Notes under the pieces: model-generated
What the model saw: the letters and a program-made list of their open reading frames with translations, nothing else
Database searches by the model: none
Told to the model about the DNA's origin: nothing
Assembly (NCBI RefSeq): GCF_026013365.1
Contig: NZ_JAPDOE010000007.1
Span: forward strand, 1-64,000
Reading direction: 5' to 3'
Length of the DNA: 64,000 bases
Source of the DNA: Paenibacillus sp. LS1
Lineage (GTDB): Bacteria; Bacillota; Bacilli; Paenibacillales; Paenibacillaceae
Translations under genes and position numbers: made by a program
Shown: positions 7,900 to 15,706 of the stretch, one piece after another
Position numbering within the stretch: position 1 is the first letter of the stretch
Layout: each line of letters opens with the position of its first letter

Positions 7900-9339
7900 T
7901 TAGCGGTTCAGTACATCTGCAAGCAGTTGGTTGGCCAGGGCGGGATTCGCCTTGCCTTTGCTTTCTTTCATAACCTGACCAACGAGGAAGCCAATGGCTT
8001 TCTGTTTACCAGCTTTATAGTCTTCCACCGATTGAGGATTATTCGCCACAACCTGCTCAACGATGGCAAGAATAGCACCTTCATCACTAATCTGCACAAG
8101 ACCTTTCTCTTCAACGATCTGCTGTGGAAGCTTGCCGCTCTCCAACATTTCCTTGAATACCGTTTTGGCGATTTTGCTGTTAATGGTACCCTTCTCCAGC
8201 AGTCCGATCATCTCACCCAAACCTTGACCTGTCAGTGGAACCTGAGTCACCTCAAGATTGCTCGTATTCAGGTAACCCAACAAGTCGCCCATGATCCAGT
8301 TGGATACGGATTTGGCATCCTGAGTGAATTTCAAGCTATCTTCAAAAAGATCTGCCACAGCTTTGGAGGAGGTAATAACCTCTGCATCATAGCTAGGCAA
8401 TCCATAATCAGCCGTGTAACGCGCCTTGCGCTCGTCTGGAAGCTCAGGTATGGTAGCTCTGATCCGCTCTTTCCAGGCTTCATCGATATGCAGCTTCACC
8501 AGATCCGGGTCTGGGAAATAACGATAGTCATGCGCCTGTTCCTTGCCACGCATCGACAGTGTTTTCCCTTGAGCTTCGTCCCAGCGACGCGTCTCCTGAA
8601 CCACTTCGCCGCCATCATCCAGAATCTCAGCCTGACGATATTGTTCATATTCCAGACCACGCTGAACACCACGGAAGGAGTTCATGTTTTTCAGCTCGGC
8701 TCTCGTTCCCAGCTTCTCCTGTCCATGTGGACGCAAACTGATGTTAGCGTCACAACGCAGTGATCCTTCCTCCATCTTCACGTCTGACACATCACAGTAC
8801 TGCATGATCGCACGCATTTTTTCAAGATACGCACGCGCCTCTTCCGGAGAAGAAATCTCAGGTTCGGATACAATCTCAACGAGTGGAGTACCGACACGGT
8901 TAAAGTCCACCAAAGAAGCGTATCCGCCATCGATATGCGTAAGCTTCCCTGCATCTTCTTCCAAGTGAAGACGCGTGATGCCGATTCGTTTCGTTTCACC
9001 ATTCACTTCGATATCAATCCAGCCATTCTCACCGATCGGTTGATCGAATTGCGAGATTTGATAGGCTTTGGGTGAATCGGGGTAAAAGTAGTTTTTACGG
9101 TCAAACTTGCTGACATCAGCAATCGTACAATTCAGAGCCATAGCTGCCTTCATTGCGTAGTCTACCGCCTGACGATTCAATACAGGCAGTACACCCGGAT
9201 GTCCGAGACAGACCGGGCAGGTATGCGTATTCGGCGGAGCTCCAAAAGCTGTGGAGCAGCCACAGAAAATTTTGGAGTTCGTATGCAACTCCACGTGGAC
9301 TTCAAGTCCAACGACCGTTTCATATTTAGATGCGGACAT
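7900..9339 (-). CDS. gatB: Asp/Glu-tRNA amidotransferase subunit B
   Basis: A 479-residue GatB. It opens with [13 protein letters not shown] and NSKIFCGC, typical of the GatB/GatE kinase-like domain, and carries [11 protein letters not shown], the zinc-binding region. The C-terminal about 150 residues are the helical YqeY/tail domain that binds the tRNA. GatB phosphorylates the misacylated Glu on tRNA-Gln (or Asp on tRNA-Asn), which is then amidated with ammonia from GatA. Full family length. GGAGGAA precedes the ATG, and the gene lies 26 bp behind gatA. Last gene of the operon. Confidence 0.97.
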   Translation of the reverse strand: MSASKYETVVGLEVHVELHTNSKIFCGCSTAFGAPPNTHTCPVCLGHPGVLPVLNRQAVDYAMKAAMALNCTIADVSKFDRKNYFYPDSPKAYQISQFDQPIGENGWIDIEVNGETKRIGITRLHLEEDAGKLTHIDGGYASLVDFNRVGTPLVEIVSEPEISSPEEARAYLEKMRAIMQYCDVSDVKMEEGSLRCDANISLRPHGQEKLGTRAELKNMNSFRGVQRGLEYEQYRQAEILDDGGEVVQETRRWDEAQGKTLSMRGKEQAHDYRYFPDPDLVKLHIDEAWKERIRATIPELPDERKARYTADYGLPSYDAEVITSSKAVADLFEDSLKFTQDAKSVSNWIMGDLLGYLNTSNLEVTQVPLTGQGLGEMIGLLEKGTINSKIAKTVFKEMLESGKLPQQIVEEKGLVQISDEGAILAIVEQVVANNPQSVEDYKAGKQKAIGFLVGQVMKESKGKANPALANQLLADVLNR

Positions 9340-9365
9340 TTCTATATTCCTCCGTTCCGGGCAGT

Positions 9366-10823
9366 CTACAGCTGCGGACGCTGCTTATGGAATTCTGTAT
9401 TTTGTTCAAACGCATGCGCTACACGCAATACGGTTGTTTCATCAAAGGCTTTACCGATAATCTGCAGGCCGACAGGCAGTCCATCCGAGAATCCACATGG
9501 AATGCTAACAGCAGGTACACCAGCCAGGTTAACCGGAATCGTCAAAATATCGTTCAGATACATCGTAAGTGGATCATCCACCTGTGAACCCAGTTTGAAT
9601 GCCGTAGTTGGCGCAGTTGGTCCAATAATCACATCATATTTGGCAAATACATTGTCGAAATCCTGTTTGATCAATGTACGCACTTTCTGTGCTTTCAGAT
9701 AATAGGCATCATAGTAACCCGAGCTGAGTGCATACGTTCCGAGCATGATACGGCGTTTCACTTCTGGACCAAAGCCTTGGCTGCGGGACTGATGATACAG
9801 ATCCAGCAGGTTATCCGGATTGTCTGCACGCACACCATAACGCACGCCATCAAATCGAGCCAAGTTGGAGGAAGCCTCTGAAGATGCAAGCAGGTAATAC
9901 GTAGCCACCGCATATTCGGTATGCGGAAGGGATACTTCTTCCCATGTTGCCCCGAGTCCTTCGAGAACTTTCAATGCAGACAAAACCGTTTCTTTCACTT
10001 GTGTATCTACGCCTTCACCGATGTATTCCTTCGGAACAGCAATGCGAAGCCCTTTGACATCACCTGTCAGTCCGTTCAAATAATCCGGAATCTCTACTTT
10101 TGCAGATGTCGAATCTTTGGCGTCATAACCAGCAATGGCTTGCAATACATAGGCAGAATCTTCAACATTTTTCGTCAAAGGACCAATCTGATCCAGGGAT
10201 GATGCAAATGCAACCAATCCAAAGCGGGAAACAAGTCCGTATGTCGGTTTCAATCCAACAACACCACAATACGAAGCAGGCTGTCTGATGGAGCCACCTG
10301 TATCTGATCCAAGCGTGAAGTACGCTTCTCCCGCAGCCACAGCTGCTGCAGAACCACCGCTGGAACCTCCTGGAACACGATCAAGTGCCCATGGATTACG
10401 TACAGGGGAGAAACTTGAATTCTCATTGGAGCCGCCCATGGCGAATTCATCCATGTTGAGTTTACCAATAGTTACGGTGTCCGCAGCTTTCAATTTCTCG
10501 ACAACTGTCGCGTCATACACCGGGTCGAAATTACGAAGGAATTGGCTACCACACGTCGTGCGCAGTCCGTTCGTAACGATGTTATCCTTAATACCTACAG
10601 GTAGACCAAAGAGCAAACCTTTCTCCTCGCCGCTAACCAGACGGTCATCCAGTTGACGTGCACGAGCGCGTGCTTGTTCTTCATCCAGTGCCAAATATGC
10701 CTTAACTTTATCGTCATGCGCGCCAATGTTCTGATACGCCTGATCCACCAGATCGGTGACCGACAGCTCTTTGGCATGCAGCTTGTTATGTAACTCAGGC
10801 AACGATTGTTCAAATAAACTCAC
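9366..10823 (-). CDS. gatA: Asp/Glu-tRNA amidotransferase subunit A (glutaminase)
   Basis: A 485-residue amidase-signature protein. The Ser-cisSer-Lys triad can be placed by counting: Lys79 in VGIKDNI, Ser154 in PGGSSGGS and Ser178 in SDTGGSIR, the same numbers as in S. aureus GatA. It hydrolyses glutamine and channels ammonia to GatB for formation of Gln-tRNA-Gln and Asn-tRNA-Asn. The start is GTG, with AAGGAGGA upstream. It lies between gatC (27-bp gap) and gatB (26-bp gap). Confidence 0.97.
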   Translation of the reverse strand: MSLFEQSLPELHNKLHAKELSVTDLVDQAYQNIGAHDDKVKAYLALDEEQARARARQLDDRLVSGEEKGLLFGLPVGIKDNIVTNGLRTTCGSQFLRNFDPVYDATVVEKLKAADTVTIGKLNMDEFAMGGSNENSSFSPVRNPWALDRVPGGSSGGSAAAVAAGEAYFTLGSDTGGSIRQPASYCGVVGLKPTYGLVSRFGLVAFASSLDQIGPLTKNVEDSAYVLQAIAGYDAKDSTSAKVEIPDYLNGLTGDVKGLRIAVPKEYIGEGVDTQVKETVLSALKVLEGLGATWEEVSLPHTEYAVATYYLLASSEASSNLARFDGVRYGVRADNPDNLLDLYHQSRSQGFGPEVKRRIMLGTYALSSGYYDAYYLKAQKVRTLIKQDFDNVFAKYDVIIGPTAPTTAFKLGSQVDDPLTMYLNDILTIPVNLAGVPAVSIPCGFSDGLPVGLQIIGKAFDETTVLRVAHAFEQNTEFHKQRPQL

Positions 10824-10850
10824 AGTTTTTGTCCTCCTTCCGGTTATCCG

Positions 10851-11138
10851 TTATTCCATTACTGCAGGCACTTTAAACTGCCCATCTTCTTCTTCCGGTG
10901 CATTGCGCATCACCTGTTCAATGGACAGGCTTTCTTTGGTCTCATCATCACGCATAACATTGCTTACGTGCAGAACGTGAGTGGTGGGCTCGATGTCTTC
11001 TGTATCCAGCTCATTCAGCTTTTCTGCATATTTTAAAATCGCGTTCAGCTGACCTGTCAGGGTCTGTTCTTCTTCAGCAGTCAAGTTGAGCCGGGCCAGC
11101 TTGGCCACATGCTGAACGTCATTATTCGAAATACTCAT
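10851..11138 (-). CDS. gatC: Asp/Glu-tRNA amidotransferase subunit C
   Basis: A 95-residue GatC, the belt-like subunit that wraps the GatA-GatB interface and stabilises GatA. It shows the conserved VQHVAKLARLNLT start and the DTEDIEPTTHVL middle segment. AAGGAGGC precedes the ATG. First gene of gatCAB, with a good promoter about 90-120 bp upstream. Confidence 0.96.
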   Translation of the reverse strand: MSISNNDVQHVAKLARLNLTAEEEQTLTGQLNAILKYAEKLNELDTEDIEPTTHVLHVSNVMRDDETKESLSIEQVMRNAPEEEDGQFKVPAVME

Positions 11139-11230
11139 TAGCGGATGCCTCCTTCATTCGTTCTGATTCCCGAAACGACCTGAAACGAATCGCTCGTTTA
11201 ACGGGCTAAAGTCTCAAGATAACTTTTTTC

Positions 11231-11259
11231 ATTATAGGTGAGATAGTTCGACAATTCAA
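11231..11259 (-). promoter_or_regulatory. promoter of gatCAB
   Basis: On the minus strand TTGAAT (11254-11259) and TATAAT (11231-11236) are separated by 17 bases, a near-consensus vegetative promoter. The leader to the gatC ATG is about 85 nt and shows no obvious attenuator. Confidence 0.75.
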
Positions 11260-11310
11260 TGCAAATGACCCGACTAGCTTCTGGGAAGCTAAAAACGATC
11301 TTATAAAATA

Positions 11311-11337
11311 AAAAAGAGCCGGCATCAGCCGACTCTT
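11311..11337 (-). terminator. terminator of the IDEAL-domain gene
   Basis: A 10-bp stem with one G-U pair (11314-11323 with 11328-11337), loop ATCA, followed by a U run on the minus strand, just after the stop at 11344. It insulates the gatC promoter. Confidence 0.85.
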
Positions 11338-11343
11338 AAAATA

Positions 11344-11727
11344 CTAAATCCATGCACGCAGATTAACCTGCTTTATAAAATCCGCCTGTGACATAACATC
11401 GTTCGCGGTTTCCTCTTCCTCTTCCACAGCTTGAAAATCTCCGTTCATCAGATGATGAAACAGCTTCTCATTGTGTGTCGCAAGGGCGTAATCTATCAAC
11501 GCTTCTCGCTCGACCCGCTCAGCTTCCTGCTTCAGCAGAACCTCTTCCAGATCGACGTCGCCGGATGGAACAAAAAAGTTCCGGTTCACCTGCGGCACTC
11601 GAAGCACGTAATCGAACGCATTGTCCGGATTCCGGTCATAAGCGATGATGAAACCATATTCCCCCACAGGAAGATTCTGCTCAAACGCATCCGCGACGAT
11701 GACAACCTTCTCTCCTAATCGCAGCAT
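11344..11727 (-). CDS. IDEAL-domain protein, function unknown
   Basis: A 127-residue acidic protein. The N-terminal about 60 residues are beta-rich and look like an SH3/KOW-type fold (LRLGEKVVIVAD, GEYGFIIAYDRNP, YVLRVPQVNRNFFVPS). The segment LIDYALATHNEKLFHHLMN fits the short IDEAL motif (IDxAL..xDkexFxxL) found in Bacillales adaptors such as YpiB and ComK-related partners. A Glu-rich stretch and a short tail follow. AGGAGG precedes the ATG, and it has its own terminator. IDEAL domains are thought to mediate protein-protein contacts; no partner is suggested by the neighbours. Confidence 0.65.
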   Translation of the reverse strand: MLRLGEKVVIVADAFEQNLPVGEYGFIIAYDRNPDNAFDYVLRVPQVNRNFFVPSGDVDLEEVLLKQEAERVEREALIDYALATHNEKLFHHLMNGDFQAVEEEEETANDVMSQADFIKQVNLRAWI

Positions 11728-11858
11728 CGTCTAACCTCCTGGTAGTCTATCTTAATATTTATTTGTATAGTCTACTAGAAAAGAATAACGATGTCTAGGA
11801 ATACTAGAATTAAACAACATATTTGTGCAAAATCTTTTTTTCCATTTTTAAAATGATG

Positions 11859-12011
11859 CTATTTCTGATTTCGTGCACCTGGCTTGTGCTGTGATCGAAT
11901 CACGACAAACCAGTAAATAATGAGCGACGTGGGAAATTCGGTGATTCCACATAACCAAGGGAAACGTCCACGTCTGCGTGCGTCCTGAAAGATACATGTG
12001 CCTTGAACCAT
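11859..12011 (-). CDS. small basic protein with one hydrophobic segment (unknown)
   Basis: A 50-residue frame, ATG 12011 to TAG 11859, with CGGGAGACG directly before the ATG. The product has an Arg-rich stretch (DARRRGRF), a hydrophobic stretch around SLIIYWFVVI and a basic tail (HKPGARNQK). It overlaps, in another frame, a 74-residue ORF (12072-11848) whose C-terminal half looks less protein-like, so I prefer the shorter frame. No family is recognised. The remainder of 11728-12166 holds nothing else I can support. Confidence 0.45.
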   Translation of the reverse strand: MVQGTCIFQDARRRGRFPWLCGITEFPTSLIIYWFVVIRSQHKPGARNQK

Positions 12012-12166
12012 CGTCTCCCGATACTGCTCTGCGTACTTCTTCGAGTTCAGCTGCCTTTATCATGATCATCATCTACTTCCCGTTCAATCTGGAGTTAATA
12101 AGACAGGCTATGCAGAAACGTTCAATGGAATGATAAAATAATTAAACCCGACAATTTCCCGGGCAA

Positions 12167-12433
12167 TCAGACTTGATTCCGGTAATCTTGCAGCTTGTCG
12201 AACCACGGTTGGTTGCAGGCTCCATTTCTCAATACACGGCTTGTCCATATATTCTGCTTAGACTTCATCGCTTCACTGGTCACGCTTGGGTTATGTATTA
12301 AAGCTCGTTTTGTACCAGTTTCTCTTTTTCCACTTTCCATTATGCGACGGTTTTCTTCAATAATCGGATACTCGACACGCTGTCCCAACGGAATAACTCT
12401 TGTTTCTTCCACTTTGATATTCCCCGCTCTCAT
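12167..12433 (-). CDS. hypothetical protein
   Basis: An 88-codon frame rich in charged residues (RVEYPIIEENRRIMESGKRE), with no membrane segment and no family I recognise. The ATG at 12433 lacks a clear ribosome binding site. A GTG seven codons in (12412) has GCGGGG upstream at fair spacing and may be the real start. It could be a small cytoplasmic protein or a chance ORF. The next gene upstream on this strand is separated by over 300 bp. Confidence 0.35.
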   Translation of the reverse strand: MRAGNIKVEETRVIPLGQRVEYPIIEENRRIMESGKRETGTKRALIHNPSVTSEAMKSKQNIWTSRVLRNGACNQPWFDKLQDYRNQV

Positions 12434-12584
12434 GATCTACTATTTCTTGAACTTTCTATTCTTAACCTTTACTTGTACTTGCTAATACTTGCTGTTTGAA
12501 CCTAAACGACTTGTGATTAAGCACATGATATATCTGTATGTAGAGTAAAACGGGATGCTTTTTCGATAAAAAAACAGCTGAAAA

Positions 12585-12625
12585 CAAAAAAAGAACGCAA
12601 ACCGGGTATAGACCACAGTCTGCGT
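12585..12625 (-). terminator. terminator of the dedA-trx-MBL operon
   Basis: ACGCAAAC (12595-12602) pairs with GTCTGCGT (12618-12625) with one mismatch; the minus-strand transcript continues into a U-rich run (12585-12592). The rest of 12434-12753 shows no other feature I can name. Confidence 0.55.
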
Positions 12626-12753
12626 GCTTCGCAAGGTTGGGTGTTTCTTGGTAATGCTTCAGTTAGATGATGCCTTAACGCTTGTAACAACTAATTGCTA
12701 TTCTAATGAAAAAGTTGTCACTTGTCCAGACTTTCTTCACATATCATGTCGGA

Positions 12754-13386
12754 TTATCTTGCGGACACGTAAGGATTGTTCTGTTTCTCATAACCAATGG
12801 TCGTTTTGGGTCCATGACCTGGATATACTTTCACTTCATCAGCAAAGGTGTAAAGCTTGTTCTGGATGGAATCAATCAGATCGCGTTCACGACCTCCTGT
12901 CAGGTCTGTTCTGCCCACACCCATGCGGAACAGCACATCACCGGCAAACAGGTCGTTATCACAAAGCAAACTTACACTGCCAGGTGAATGGCCCGGTGTA
13001 TGGAACACTTTAAACGTATGACCAATCAGATTCAGCTTCTGCCCTTCGTCCATGGCATATTCAGCAGGATCTGTCGAAAGCGGCGGTGTCGCCTGCGGCC
13101 AATTCAAAGATCCATTTAATTTCGGGGTTGTAAGCCAGTCACTCTCCAAATCATGAAGATAAACGGGACAACCCTTCAATTTACGGATCTCATCTACCCC
13201 ACCCATATGGTCAAAGTGAGCATGAGTCAGGAGAATGGCTTCAATCTCCAAGTCTTGGATCGCCTTAAGCAGCGGCCCTGGATTCATACCCGGATCAATA
13301 ATGACGGCTTTACCCGGATCATCTCCTTGTAAGAGATACGCATTGGTTTGAAGTGGGCCTAATGAAAACGTACGAATGTTAAGCAT
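12754..13386 (-). CDS. MBL-fold hydrolase (glyoxalase II / YqgX-like)
   Basis: A 210-residue single-domain metallo-beta-lactamase fold. The metal signature is LTHAHFDHMGG (HxHxDH), with further ligands in HTPGHSPGS, LFAGDVLF and VYPGHGPKT, all in expected order. This set is typical of glyoxalase II-like thioester hydrolases such as YqgX and YcbL. The likely reaction is hydrolysis of a thiol-ester substrate; the true substrate is unknown. Last gene of a tight operon: only 6 bp separate it from the thioredoxin-like gene upstream. Confidence 0.9.
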   Translation of the reverse strand: MLNIRTFSLGPLQTNAYLLQGDDPGKAVIIDPGMNPGPLLKAIQDLEIEAILLTHAHFDHMGGVDEIRKLKGCPVYLHDLESDWLTTPKLNGSLNWPQATPPLSTDPAEYAMDEGQKLNLIGHTFKVFHTPGHSPGSVSLLCDNDLFAGDVLFRMGVGRTDLTGGRERDLIDSIQNKLYTFADEVKVYPGHGPKTTIGYEKQNNPYVSAR

Positions 13387-13392
13387 ATCGGC

Positions 13393-13962
13393 TTAGTAAC
13401 CCGAAATCAGTTCACGCAGCTCATGGATAATGGCCGCATGTGACTCCGTTCCTTCCCCATAACGTTTGCCAATCTCTTGACGTGCTACAGCCAAATTTTC
13501 TTGATAATCTGCTGCTTCACGATCCGGATTAAGACGTTTGAATTCAATCATAACTTCCTGTACATGCTGCGGACGAGGTCCCCACTGACCGAGCACATGG
13601 CCACCTGTATCTGCGAAAATAACGACTGGCACGGAACGTCCACCCATCGTCAGGAACTCATCCATCACTTCCGGATGGTTCTCCATAATCAGAACTTCTG
13701 TTGGGATTCCTGAGATTTCAAGGGCCTGGAACACAACCGGAATATTACGGACAACATCCCCGCACCAGTCCGCAGCCAGAATTAACACACGCAGATCATC
13801 GCGATGGTTCAGGCTCTCAAAGAACTCACGATCCTCTTCGTTCGACCAAGTAAAGCTATCATAGTTGGCCTGGAATTCACTTTGGTTCTTGGTCATACTC
13901 TCGATAAAATCTTTCGGTGGAAGACCTTTACCGAATTTGTGAGACAAGTTGGGTTTACCCAT
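13393..13962 (-). CDS. thioredoxin-fold protein with single active-site cysteine
   Basis: A 189-residue soluble protein. The fold is seen from LRVLILAADWCGDVVRNIPV (strand, then the WC position) and GGRSVPVVIFAD (cis-Pro loop). The usual CxxC is CGDV here, so only the first cysteine is kept. This argues against a classical dithiol reductase and for a monothiol or binding role. The C-terminal about 60 residues are helical and extend beyond a minimal thioredoxin. It lies 2 bp after dedA and 6 bp before the MBL hydrolase, so the three are certainly co-transcribed. Confidence 0.8.
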   Translation of the reverse strand: MGKPNLSHKFGKGLPPKDFIESMTKNQSEFQANYDSFTWSNEEDREFFESLNHRDDLRVLILAADWCGDVVRNIPVVFQALEISGIPTEVLIMENHPEVMDEFLTMGGRSVPVVIFADTGGHVLGQWGPRPQHVQEVMIEFKRLNPDREAADYQENLAVARQEIGKRYGEGTESHAAIIHELRELISGY

Positions 13963-13964
13963 GA

Positions 13965-14579
13965 CTAGACACTTCCTTTCTTTTTACGAGCATTCATCCA
14001 TTTAATAAGTACATAAACGATCATAAGGGCGAGAGCGACCAGCAAAATAGGCATAACATATGGCGCCGCTTTCTCATCAATATTCTTCCATTGATCTCCA
14101 AGAATCATCCCTAAATATATAAACAATGCAGTCCAAGGTATAACAGCGAGTGTAGTCAGCAAGATGAATTTGCCTGCGTGCATTTTCGTGATGCCAGCCG
14201 GGATGGAGATTGCATGCCTTACCACCGGAACAAAACGCGCCGTGAAAATGACACCTGTACCATACTTGCGGAACCACTCCTCGGAATGGTCGATGTGTTT
14301 TTTCTGGATGAGTATGTATTTACCGTAGCGTTCAAGTACAGGTCTGCCGCCATAACGGCCAATCCAGTAAATAAATAACTGGGCAATCACACCGCCCACC
14401 GTACCGAAAATCATAGCACCGAAGAAGTTGATATTACCTTGTGAAACGAGAAAACCTCCATACGCCAGCACAATTTCGCTCGGGATGACTTCCAACATTA
14501 ATCCAAGCATGATTCCAAAGTAACCAAGACTTTGAATCCAATCGAACAATTGGCTGACAAGGTTATGAATAAAGTCCAT
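13965..14579 (-). CDS. DedA-family (VTT domain) membrane protein
   Basis: A 204-residue integral membrane protein with about five helices. DedA markers are LGLMLEVIPSEIVLAYGGFL, GTVGGVIAQLFIYWIGRYGG and FTARFVPVVRHAISIPAGI (the F.xRF.P.vR.....aG signature). Recent work on DedA/UptA proteins assigns some members to undecaprenyl-phosphate recycling and others to phosphatidylethanolamine or other lipid flipping; which applies here is not decidable. GAGGG precedes the ATG. First gene of the operon with the thioredoxin-like and MBL genes. Confidence 0.92.
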   Translation of the reverse strand: MDFIHNLVSQLFDWIQSLGYFGIMLGLMLEVIPSEIVLAYGGFLVSQGNINFFGAMIFGTVGGVIAQLFIYWIGRYGGRPVLERYGKYILIQKKHIDHSEEWFRKYGTGVIFTARFVPVVRHAISIPAGITKMHAGKFILLTTLAVIPWTALFIYLGMILGDQWKNIDEKAAPYVMPILLVALALMIVYVLIKWMNARKKKGSV

Positions 14580-14739
14580 CTCAACCCTCTTTCTCCATCC
14601 TGATTGGCGGTGCCCCTCCGCACCATGGATGTTCGTCCCTATTTTATCACAGGGCTGTAGACGTTGCTACTTCACGAGGTTGGGATAGTGTCCCGTTTGC
14701 AGCGGTCCGCATATGGTATGGGGAGAGGAGCGTGAAAAG

Positions 14740-15087
14740 ATGTCACACAAGTCAATACCCGGTTCTCCACCGGTCAAACATACGCAATCCGGTCAAAACC
14801 TTCCTTCCGCCAGGGGGATTCGCAGGGCATGCAGCAAGGAATTGTATCGTACAGCCAAAAGGCTAAAAGTGTATGTCTCCCCCGAACGGATGAAGCAGGC
14901 GGAAGAATGTTATTACGGTAAGGTGATCACGAATCTGCTCTGGATCGGTGAGAATCGCGACAACCGCAAAAAATTATGTGAGTGGTGGAACACGGATGTC
15001 AGTGCAGAGATCGCCGCGCTATGGGAAGTGGATGTTGAACCATTAAAAGAGGCGTTTCAGCACGCATTTGGCGGGTATCGTCTGTAG
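14740..15087 (+). CDS. conserved-looking hypothetical protein
   Basis: A 115-residue protein with no membrane segment. The first about 35 residues are polar and likely disordered. The rest is helical and Trp-rich (LLWIGENRDNRKKLCEWWN, IAALWEVDVEPLKEAFQ). I recognise no family. The ATG at 14740 is chosen because GGGGAGAGGAG lies about 9 bases upstream; an ATG at 14713 precedes that site and is therefore unlikely. Divergent from dedA. Confidence 0.6.
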   Translation: MSHKSIPGSPPVKHTQSGQNLPSARGIRRACSKELYRTAKRLKVYVSPERMKQAEECYYGKVITNLLWIGENRDNRKKLCEWWNTDVSAEIAALWEVDVEPLKEAFQHAFGGYRL

Positions 15088-15194
15088 GAATGCAGCAATG
15101 AGGCAGGTAGCTGTATCTTCAAACCTACTGAAAGACGCAGCAAAGCTGAAGCGAATCTGAACATGTTAGGAACAGGCATAATCGTACTGTGTCC

Positions 15195-15425
15195 TTAACG
15201 TGTGATGTTAATGCCTACTTCACGTACGGGCAAGAGACAGAGACAACATAAATGCGAATTTCTTCCTTCGGATGTAAAGCTTCGCTCTGGTGGATTCGAG
15301 GGCACCACATTGCGGTTGAAGCAGAGCATGGAGCCGCCCTCCACGTGGGCATGAATATAAAACTGTGAGTATATATCATGCTCATACTCAAGCCCACGAG
15401 CGGTAACGAATCTGAGGCGTCTTAT
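15195..15425 (-). pseudogene. possible frameshifted small gene
   Basis: This minus-strand frame is open for 76 codons but lacks any usual start until its middle. It reads protein-like (EYEHDIYSQFYIHAHVEGG, then VREVGINITR at the end). A second frame just upstream reads NKTPQIRYRSWA and then stops. The two join naturally if one base is gained or lost near 15399-15402. This looks like a decayed or mis-sequenced small gene. No family is recognised. Confidence 0.25.
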
Positions 15426-15453
15426 TCAAAGATTTTAAGCAATCTTAGAAATC

Positions 15454-15596
15454 TAAGGAATTTGAGACACGTTATATCGGAATTTTTGGCTTTTTATAGG
15501 GTCTTTGTTAGTGAGTTTCAGGAAATAACGTGTCTGATGTTCCTTACAATTTAAAAGGAGGAGCTAGAGGCGATATAAGACGTCCTGTGTTCCTTA
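15454..15596. repeat. intergenic repeat with inverted and direct copies
   Basis: A 22-base unit occurs three times: inverted at 15454-15475, direct at 15525-15546 (18 or more of 22 positions complementary to the first), and again at 15575-15596 (16 of 22 matching the second). The core is ATAACGTGTCTGATGTTCCT. It sits between convergent genes, in the otherwise empty 15088-15706 stretch. A family of dispersed intergenic repeats is likely. No ORF or transposase is present. Confidence 0.55.
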
Positions 15597-15706
15597 GAAA
15601 ATCGTATCCCCATCCACCAAGAGCAGCCAGCTTGGAGTTCCAGACTTTTTAGACGCTGACATCCATCATCATATCGCTTGGGTAAGCATCAAGATCCAGC
15701 CGTGAT

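Noticed and set aside
7783-8763. 326-codon plus-strand ORF
   Set aside because: Fully antisense to gatB and its neighbour, with no ribosome binding site and no family-like sequence; a shadow of strong codon bias on the other strand.
11848-12072. 74-codon minus-strand ORF
   Set aside because: Overlaps the 50-residue frame, which has the better ribosome binding site and a more protein-like second half.
15215-15397. 60-codon minus-strand ORF (Met/Ser-rich)
   Set aside because: Another frame of the same stretch reads more like a protein; no ribosome binding site.
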